Of a stretch of DNA of 64,000 nt, positions 58,834 through 64,000 are shown in pieces; the first letter of the stretch is position 1; every line of letters starts with the position of its first letter. The DNA comes from Streptomyces aurantiacus JA 4570 (GTDB lineage: Bacteria > Actinomycetota > Actinomycetes > Streptomycetales > Streptomycetaceae). The position numbers and the translations under genes are program-made. Location of the stretch: positions 62,001-126,000 of the forward strand of contig NZ_AOPZ01000017.1 of NCBI RefSeq assembly GCF_000414115.1, in the 5' to 3' direction. Under the pieces are notes generated by a model. It did not search any database. It saw only the letters and a list, made by a program, of their open reading frames with translations, and was not told the DNA's origin.

Positions 58834-59502
58834 TCACTGCCCGAGCGCGAGCCGGACGCCGAAGGCCGCGACGACCGTGCCGGTGACGCGGTCGAGGCAG
58901 CGACGGGCCGAGGGCCGTTCCAGGCGGTCCCGCAGCACACGCGCCAGGGCGATCAGCACGCAGGCCCAGACGACGGCCAGGAGGATGTGCACGCCGGCCA
59001 GGAGCACTCCCGGGGCGATGCGCCCGGCGCCCGCGGGGATGAGCTGCGGGAGCACCGCGACGTAGAAGGCGCCCATCTTCGGGTTGAGGAGATTGGTCAC
59101 GAGCCCTTGCCGCCAGCCGCCGAGCAGGCTGTCGTCGGCGCCCGATCCCGCCTTGGCGCCGACGGTTTCGGTCCCGGCGCCCGCCGCCCGCGGGCTCTCG
59201 CCGGGCGAGTCGCGCCAGGTGGCCCACAGCAGCCTGCCGCCCATCCACACCAGGTACGCGGCTCCGACCCAACGGAGCGTCACGTACGCGACGTGGGACG
59301 CCGTCAGCAGCGCGGTCACACCGAGCGAGGTGAGCACGCCCCAGGCCAGCGTGCCGCTCTGGATGCCGAGCACCACGCCCCAGGCACGCCGGCGGTAGCC
59401 GAGCGCTGCGGTGCGCAGCACGAGGGCCGTATCCAGCCCGGGCGTAATCGTGAGGAGTCCCACTATCAGGGCGAAAGTCCCTATCGCGTCCAAAGTGATC
59501 AT
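58834..59502 (-). CDS. LysE-family amino acid exporter
   Basis: The 222-residue membrane protein has the LysE/RhtB pattern: TFALIVGLLTITPGLDTALV near the N-terminus, LGIQSGTLAWGVLTSLGVTA, LRWVGAAYLVWMGGRLLWAT, a cytoplasmic loop with low-complexity Gly/Ala/Ser, then QGLVTNLLNPKMGAFYVAVL. Six helices fit the family. It would export an amino acid or analogue. No LysG-type regulator adjoins it. Confidence 0.88.
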   Translation of the reverse strand: MITLDAIGTFALIVGLLTITPGLDTALVLRTAALGYRRRAWGVVLGIQSGTLAWGVLTSLGVTALLTASHVAYVTLRWVGAAYLVWMGGRLLWATWRDSPGESPRAAGAGTETVGAKAGSGADDSLLGGWRQGLVTNLLNPKMGAFYVAVLPQLIPAGAGRIAPGVLLAGVHILLAVVWACVLIALARVLRDRLERPSARRCLDRVTGTVVAAFGVRLALGQ

Positions 59503-59745
59503 GAGCGATCAACTTAGAGGCGAGGGGCGCGGAACGTCTACTTTTCTGCCCGATATCGGGCAGGCGAGGCGGTGTTCCAACTCCGGGCGGGAACGGACTC
59601 GGGGCCCCTCACCCCCGGGCCCCTGGGGAAATCTGGCCATCCGCGGTGCGGACGATGGCCATAAACAGCTGAGTCAACCGACCGCCCCTGGGGAGGATCT
59701 ACGGGCCCTGTCACACGACTCCTCAATTGACTCAAGGAGCACCAC

Positions 59746-60822
59746 ATGAACCAGAGCACTTCCCGGAGCCGGCGCACCGCCACGCTCCTCCTCGCGGGCG
59801 CTTCCCTGGCCGTCGGCCTGGTCGCGTCACCCGCGAACGCCGCGGCGAGCTGGGAATCGATACCGGCCCCCGAGGATTACGCAACCGTGTCGCTGCTGCC
59901 CTTCGACAGCCAGAACGCCTACGCCAGGACGATGAGCACGTGCATCGAGCTGTGCGGCCCCGTCGCGCCGAAGCTGTGGCAGCGGTCCGGCAGCACCTGG
60001 AAGCAGCTGAAGCCGCCCACCGACGTCGCGTTCGACACGCTGGCCGGCACCGGCCCCAACGACCTGTGGGCGATCGGCCGGAAGCACGTGGGCGACGGGA
60101 TCTGGCACGTTCACCGCTACGACGGCACCAAGTGGTCGTCCGACATGGCCCCCGACACCAAGCGCCTGGAGATTCTCGACGCCGAGGCGGTCAACAGAAC
60201 CAGCCTATGGGGCGTCGGCAACACCCGTACCACCAACACCCTATGGAACCCGACCGTCACCCACTGGGACGGCCAGAAGTGGAACACCAAGACGTTCACC
60301 GACATAGACGGAAACTTCGAGTCCGTCGACGTGCGGTCCGAGAACGACATCTGGGCCGTCGGCTATCGCTCCGTGAGTGACGAGGTGGCCAACTACCAGC
60401 CGCTGGCCATGCACTACGACGGCACCAAGTGGAGCGAGGTGCGGCTTCCCGACACGCCGGGCGACCGGAACATTCTGGACAACGTGGTCAGCAACGGCCC
60501 GAAGGACGTGTGGGTCCACTCCCTCGAGCACGTGTGGCACTGGGACGGTACGACCTGGACGAGGAGGGACATCCCCGCCGGCTACGTCAAGTCGATCGCC
60601 GTCCACGGCGGTCAGACCTACGTCGGCGTACAGGTCAACAAGTCCGGTGACCCGAAGCTGCTGCGCTGGAACGGCACTTCGTGGGTGGCCGACACCTCGC
60701 TCACCAACGGCACCCATGTCTTGCAGCTGACCACGAGCCCGGACGGCTCGATGTACGCCTACTCCACGGACGCCTGGTCGACCAACTACCTCTCCCGCCT
60801 CGCCCCGCCGGCCGCGCGCTGA
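59746..60822 (+). CDS. Secreted protein with beta-propeller-like repeats
   Basis: The 358-residue protein has a signal peptide (RRTATLLLAGASLAVGLVAS, cleavage after PANAA). The mature part repeats two short themes: GPNDLWAIG / ENDIWAVGY / GPKDVWVH, and HRYDGTKW / THWDGQKW / MHYDGTKW / WHWDGTTW / LRWNGTSW. About five such blades suggest a beta-propeller or similar all-beta fold. AAGGAG precedes the ATG. Function unknown; carbohydrate or protein binding outside the cell is plausible. Confidence 0.75.
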   Translation: MNQSTSRSRRTATLLLAGASLAVGLVASPANAAASWESIPAPEDYATVSLLPFDSQNAYARTMSTCIELCGPVAPKLWQRSGSTWKQLKPPTDVAFDTLAGTGPNDLWAIGRKHVGDGIWHVHRYDGTKWSSDMAPDTKRLEILDAEAVNRTSLWGVGNTRTTNTLWNPTVTHWDGQKWNTKTFTDIDGNFESVDVRSENDIWAVGYRSVSDEVANYQPLAMHYDGTKWSEVRLPDTPGDRNILDNVVSNGPKDVWVHSLEHVWHWDGTTWTRRDIPAGYVKSIAVHGGQTYVGVQVNKSGDPKLLRWNGTSWVADTSLTNGTHVLQLTTSPDGSMYAYSTDAWSTNYLSRLAPPAAR

Positions 60823-60877
60823 CCCGAAAGGCTTCCCACCACTTCCTCACACAAGAGGAACCACCCATGGGCGACCT

Positions 60878-60898
60878 CCAACGGCCGGGCGCCGTTGG
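60878..60898. terminator. 8-bp stem-loop after the secreted protein gene
   Basis: CCAACGGC-CGGGC-GCCGTTGG, 56 nt after the stop of the secreted protein gene and 110 nt before the next start. Probably a terminator; it could also be a 5' leader element of the downstream flavoprotein gene. A 31-codon ORF starting ATG 60867 spans it but lacks a good ribosome site. Confidence 0.5.
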
Positions 60899-61007
60899 AG
60901 GCTTCGCCGTGCGCCGACGCCGTTCCTCTTCGGCGCCGAACGCCGAGCACCTCACGTTTTGAGGGGCCGTCTCGTCGTACTTCATGGAACCGATACAGGA
61001 GGCAACC

Positions 61008-62105
61008 ATGAAGATCGTCGTGGCAGGTGCCGGGTACGCCGGGACCCTGGCGGCGAACCGGCTGGCGAAGAAGGTGCCGGAGGCGGAGATCACCGTCGTC
61101 AATCCGCGCCCGGACTTCGTCGAACGGGTACGGCTGCACCAGCACGTCGCCGGCACCGGAAAGGTCGCGACGCCTCTCGCGGAGATGCTGCGCGCGGGCG
61201 TCGCGGTGCGGCTGGCGGCCGTGGAGAAGATCGGTGACGGCAGCGTGACCCTGGACACCGGGGAGTCCGCGGACTTCGACCACCTGGTGCTGGCCGTGGG
61301 GAGCACGGTCACAGCACTGCCGGGCACGGTCCCGGTGGGAACGTGGGAGGGCGCGGAGTACGCCCGCACGGCACTGGCGGACCTTCCCCCGGGCGCCACG
61401 GTCACGGTCATCGGTACCGGAGCGACCGGCATCGAGACCGCCGCCGAGGTCGCCGACGGGCGTCCCGACCTGCGCGTACGGCTGGTGGGGAACCGGCTCG
61501 CGGCCACCTTCTCCGACGGCGCCCGGCGTCGAGTGCGCGCCGGCCTGGAGCGATTGAAGGTGTCGGTCCTCGAGGACTCCGTGACCGAAGTACTGCGCGG
61601 GGAGAAGGGCGCCGACAGCGTGCGCCTGCGGTCGGACGCGAACGGGGAATTGCGTTCCGACCTGACCCTGTGGGCCGTCCTCGGCAGCATTCCCGACCTG
61701 GCGGAGCGAAGCGGCCTGGAGGTCGACGACCGGGGCCGCGCCGTCGTCGACCGGTATCTGCGCAGTGTGAGCGACCCGCGGATCTTCGTCGTCGGCGATT
61801 GCGCCGCCGTCCCCGGCTCCCGCGCGGCCTGCCAGACGGCGGGCCCCCAAGGAGCCCACGCGGCCGACACGTTGGCCCGGCTGATCCGGGGCCGCGAGCC
61901 CGAGCCGTACTCCATGGGGTACTTCGGCACGGGGCTCACCCTCGGCCGGCGGGACGGCGTGATCCAGCTGTCCCGGCGCGACGACAGCGCGCGGCGGCAC
62001 TACCTCGCCGGCCGTCCCGCGGTCGTACTCAAGGAAGGCGCGACCCGGGGAGCCAAGTACGGCTCTCGCACCGCCACCATCACCTGGCTGTCCGGACCGA
62101 AGTGA
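61008..62105 (+). CDS. FAD-dependent pyridine nucleotide-disulphide family oxidoreductase (NDH-2-like)
   Basis: The 365-residue protein has two dinucleotide-binding motifs (KIVVAGAGYAGTLAANRLAK for FAD; ATVTVIGTGATGIETAAEVA for NAD(P)H) and the FAD-closing motif VSDPRIFVVGDCAAV. This is the layout of type II NADH dehydrogenases and AIF/FSP1-like quinone reductases. AGGAGG at 60997-61002 sets the ATG at 61008. It lies 74 nt before a FAD monooxygenase on the same strand, so the pair may be co-expressed. Confidence 0.85.
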   Translation: MKIVVAGAGYAGTLAANRLAKKVPEAEITVVNPRPDFVERVRLHQHVAGTGKVATPLAEMLRAGVAVRLAAVEKIGDGSVTLDTGESADFDHLVLAVGSTVTALPGTVPVGTWEGAEYARTALADLPPGATVTVIGTGATGIETAAEVADGRPDLRVRLVGNRLAATFSDGARRRVRAGLERLKVSVLEDSVTEVLRGEKGADSVRLRSDANGELRSDLTLWAVLGSIPDLAERSGLEVDDRGRAVVDRYLRSVSDPRIFVVGDCAAVPGSRAACQTAGPQGAHAADTLARLIRGREPEPYSMGYFGTGLTLGRRDGVIQLSRRDDSARRHYLAGRPAVVLKEGATRGAKYGSRTATITWLSGPK

Positions 62106-62179
62106 CCGGCCCGCTCCTCGACTTGACGCGCTGCCCGCGCGGCACACAGCTCCAGACACGCCCAGGGAAGGGGACTGCC

Positions 62180-63406
62180 ATGTCCGACGCACGCAAGGGA
62201 GGCCGGGCGCTGGTGGTCGGGCTCGGCATCGCGGGCATCGCCACCGCGGTGCGGCTGCGGCAGATCGGCTGGGATCCGGTCGTGGTCGAGCGGGCGCCGA
62301 CCCGTCGCTCGGGCGGGTACTACATCGCGCTGTTCGGCTCGGGCGTCGCCTCCGCGCGGCGGCTCGGCGTGCTGGAGCGGATCGGCGACCGCAGCGGGCC
62401 GGGGGTCGCCCTGTACGACGTCGACCGCAACGGCAACCGTCGCCCCAGAGTGCACCTGGGAGCCCTGGACGGAGGCCCCCGCCCGCTGTTGCGCGGCGAT
62501 GTGGAACAAGGGCTTTTCGCGGCGCTGCCGGACGATGTGGAGATCCGCTACTCGACCGTGCCCACCCGCATCGTCCAGGACGATTCCGGCGCGCGGGTCA
62601 CACTGCGCGACACCGCGTCCGACACCACCGCCGACGAGCGCTTCGACCTCGTCGTGGGCGCCGACGGCATGCGCTCCACGGTGCGGGGGCTGGCCTTCGG
62701 CCCCCGACGCCACCTGTACCCGATGAACTACATGATCGGCGTCACCCTCCTGGACGGGCCGGTCGACGGATTCGGCCTGTCCGACGGGCTGATCCTGGCC
62801 GAGCCGGGACGTTCGGCGTGGGCCTTCCCCTTCGCCGACCGCGCGCCGAGCCTGCTGTTCTCGTACCGCACCCAAAACGTCGACGCCGAGTTCAGCCGTC
62901 CCCCGATCGAGTCCCTCCGCGCCGCGTTCGGTCCCGAGCCGACCGGCCCGCTGCTGGAAGGACTGCTGACCCGCTACGAGCAGGCCCCCGACGCCCTGTT
63001 CGACTCGGTGCAGCAGGTGAGAATGGACAGCTGGCACCGCGGCCGAGTCGTGCTGATCGGCGACGCCGCCTGGTGCATGACCCTGTACTCGGGCATGGGG
63101 GTCTCCAGCGGGATCGCCGGCGGGGAGCTGCTGGGCACCATGCTCCGGCGCCACCACGGCGACGTGCACGGCGCGTTGCGGGCCTGGGAGGCGCGGATGA
63201 GGCCGTTCATCCGTACGCAGCAGGACAGCGCGCTGGTCAGCGGGCGGCGGATGTTCACCCCGCAGGACCGCAAAGAGCTGATCGTGCGCGCGGGGATGAG
63301 CCGCCTGATGCGCGCGCCCGGCCTCGGCAAGGCCATCTGCAGGAAACTGCTCGACAGCAAGGACATGCGGGCGAAGAACGTCGATGTCGCCGCGCCCTGG
63401 GCGTAG
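62180..63406 (+). CDS. FAD-dependent monooxygenase (PHBH-type)
   Basis: The 408-residue protein has the FAD/NADH aromatic hydroxylase motifs: GxGxxG-type LVVGLGIAGIATAVRLRQIG, the DG motif FDLVVGADGMRSTVRGLAFG and the GD motif GRVVLIGDAAWCMTLYSGMG. Such enzymes hydroxylate aromatic or polyketide-like substrates, and related ones inactivate antibiotics such as rifampicin or tetracyclines. AGGGAAGGGG precedes the ATG at 62180. The substrate is not predictable. Confidence 0.87.
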   Translation: MSDARKGGRALVVGLGIAGIATAVRLRQIGWDPVVVERAPTRRSGGYYIALFGSGVASARRLGVLERIGDRSGPGVALYDVDRNGNRRPRVHLGALDGGPRPLLRGDVEQGLFAALPDDVEIRYSTVPTRIVQDDSGARVTLRDTASDTTADERFDLVVGADGMRSTVRGLAFGPRRHLYPMNYMIGVTLLDGPVDGFGLSDGLILAEPGRSAWAFPFADRAPSLLFSYRTQNVDAEFSRPPIESLRAAFGPEPTGPLLEGLLTRYEQAPDALFDSVQQVRMDSWHRGRVVLIGDAAWCMTLYSGMGVSSGIAGGELLGTMLRRHHGDVHGALRAWEARMRPFIRTQQDSALVSGRRMFTPQDRKELIVRAGMSRLMRAPGLGKAICRKLLDSKDMRAKNVDVAAPWA

Positions 63407-63564
63407 GCGGCCGGGGCCCGCGAGGCCAGGGCACGGGCGGCCGGGGACGGGCTCGGGCAGCATGAGAAACTGTCCGACTTCGGGTGAGTGGGCGAGGGGG
63501 CACCCCCCTTCGGCGGGTTCACGGACCATACTGGTCGGGCCCCGACCACTGACAGAACGATTCC
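63407..63564. promoter_or_regulatory. Intergenic region with nested dyads before the last gene
   Basis: TGGTCGGG-C-CCCGACCA (63532-63548) is a perfect 8-bp dyad, and GACCA-TAC-TGGTC (63523-63535) overlaps its left arm, so GACCA/TGGTC half-sites occur three times in 26 bp. The last copy ends 16 nt before the ATG. This looks like an operator for a dimeric repressor. Confidence 0.45.
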
Positions 63565-64000
63565 ATGGCCAAGAACACCGCTTCCTCGACCACCGCCCCC
63601 GACACCGCGTGGCTGGGGCGCGGGCGCCACCCCGGGCCCGAGCCCGAGCAGGACGTCCGGCGCAACCTGATCGCCCTCAAGGCGGCCGGGGTGCTCGACG
63701 ACTTCCTGGACCTCGACCCCGTCGAGGCGGCCCGCGCCACCGTCCTGCACCCGCGGGACGAGGCCGCCGACCCCGGCCCGTCGGCCCGCCGCCTCTTCGA
63801 GGCCCGCTGGCGCGTGGCCGACGACGTCACGGTGCGCGCCCAGCTGACGACGTACGACCCCGAGGGCCGCCGCAAGGAGGGCGAGGGCGTCACCTGGGTC
63901 CTCGCCGCCGAGGCGGAGCAGCCGTGGGACGCGCGCTGGCCCTCGCCCGCCACCATGTTCTGGCCGGACAGCGACCAGGTCCCCTGGGACCACGACACGG
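63565..64000 (+). CDS. Unidentified protein, N-terminal 145 residues (runs off the right edge)
   Basis: From ATG 63565 the frame stays open to the end of the window. The protein begins AKNTASSTTAPDTAWLGRGR and is rich in Asp, Glu, Ala and Pro (LDDFLDLDPVEAARATVLHP; RWRVADDVTVRAQLTTYDPE). There is no signal peptide or membrane helix. I do not recognise the family. Base composition by codon position is typical for this genome, so it is likely a real gene. Confidence 0.6.
   Translation, partial: MAKNTASSTTAPDTAWLGRGRHPGPEPEQDVRRNLIALKAAGVLDDFLDLDPVEAARATVLHPRDEAADPGPSARRLFEARWRVADDVTVRAQLTTYDPEGRRKEGEGVTWVLAAEAEQPWDARWPSPATMFWPDSDQVPWDHDT

Noticed and set aside
60867..60962. A 31-codon ORF between the secreted protein and flavoprotein genes
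   Set aside because: No clear ribosome site and it spans a hairpin; more likely untranslated leader or terminator.
62000..63529. A 509-codon minus-strand frame opposite the FAD monooxygenase
   Set aside because: The plus strand shows all FAD motifs; the antisense frame has none.
1..64000. tRNA, rRNA and riboswitch genes
   Set aside because: None was recognised by eye on either strand; a covariance-model scan would be needed to exclude short or degenerate ones.

Overview
The window is high-GC actinobacterial DNA and almost certainly a Streptomyces chromosome. Supporting signs are the strong third-position G/C bias, frequent GTG starts, GTGA/ATGA gene overlaps, and family content typical of the genus (Acg-type nitroreductase, WYL regulators, an LCP protein, a MatB-like synthase, a class II lasso peptide). 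The left arm and the edges of the lasso locus carry decayed mobile-element genes, so this looks like an accessory, rearranged part of the chromosome.

Layout. (1) 1-2.9 kb: remnant of an integrated element, with the 5' part of a tyrosine integrase, an excisionase-like HTH gene, an XRE regulator, two truncated genes that meet head to head at about 1777-1781, and a NUDIX hydrolase. (2) 3.1-34.9 kb: a long block devoted to hypoxia, energy and stress. It holds five universal stress proteins, PPDK, AdhE, pyruvate formate-lyase and its activase, PPK2, phosphoketolase, a beta-PGM-like HAD with a GH65 phosphorylase, a DoxX-like protein, a cNMP-binding protein, two CBS-BON proteins, a DevR/DosR-like response regulator, an Acg-like nitroreductase, a DevS/DosS-like GAF-GAF histidine kinase, GAPDH, a GNAT/ADP-forming acyl-CoA synthetase fusion and a flavodoxin. 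A 14-bp dyad of the form GGGnC-N4-GGCCC, with the same architecture as the mycobacterial DevR box, recurs upstream of most transcription units here, including two adjacent copies before the devR-like gene. (3) 34.9-36.6 kb: visibly AT-richer debris with an Rv1733c-like membrane protein relic, a small secreted protein and an IS5-like transposase tail. (4) 36.6-41.15 kb: a complete lasso peptide operon on the minus strand (precursor, cyclase, RRE/B1, protease/B2, ABC exporter). The precursor is 36 aa and its predicted core LLQRHGNDRLIFSKN places it in the citrulassin family. (5) 41.2-42.1 kb: more debris (a WYL-regulator fragment and an integrase C-terminal scrap). (6) 42.3-50.1 kb: Gfo/Idh/MocA protein, DHA2 exporter, WYL regulator, HutD/Ves protein, PIG-L deacetylase, GNAT and an amino-acid permease. 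(7) 50.2-59.5 kb: a hypothetical protein, the LCP/MatB-like/MatA-like cell-surface polysaccharide operon, an acyl-CoA-synthetase-like enzyme, DsbB with a small membrane partner, and a LysE exporter. (8) 59.7-64 kb: a secreted propeller-like protein, two flavoproteins and the start of an unidentified gene running off the right edge.

How it fits together. The block at 3-35 kb reads as one DevRS-type dormancy regulon. PPDK interconverts PEP and pyruvate. PFL, phosphoketolase and AdhE handle fermentative carbon and redox. The ADP-forming synthetase domain could recover ATP from acetyl-CoA. PPK2 and the GH65/HAD pair tap polyphosphate and disaccharide stores. Pyruvate formate-lyase, an oxygen-killed glycyl-radical enzyme, in a filamentous aerobe is the most striking metabolic feature; the citrulassin-type lasso operon is the clearest natural-product locus. 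All functional calls come from reading the sequence and family knowledge; no database search was run.
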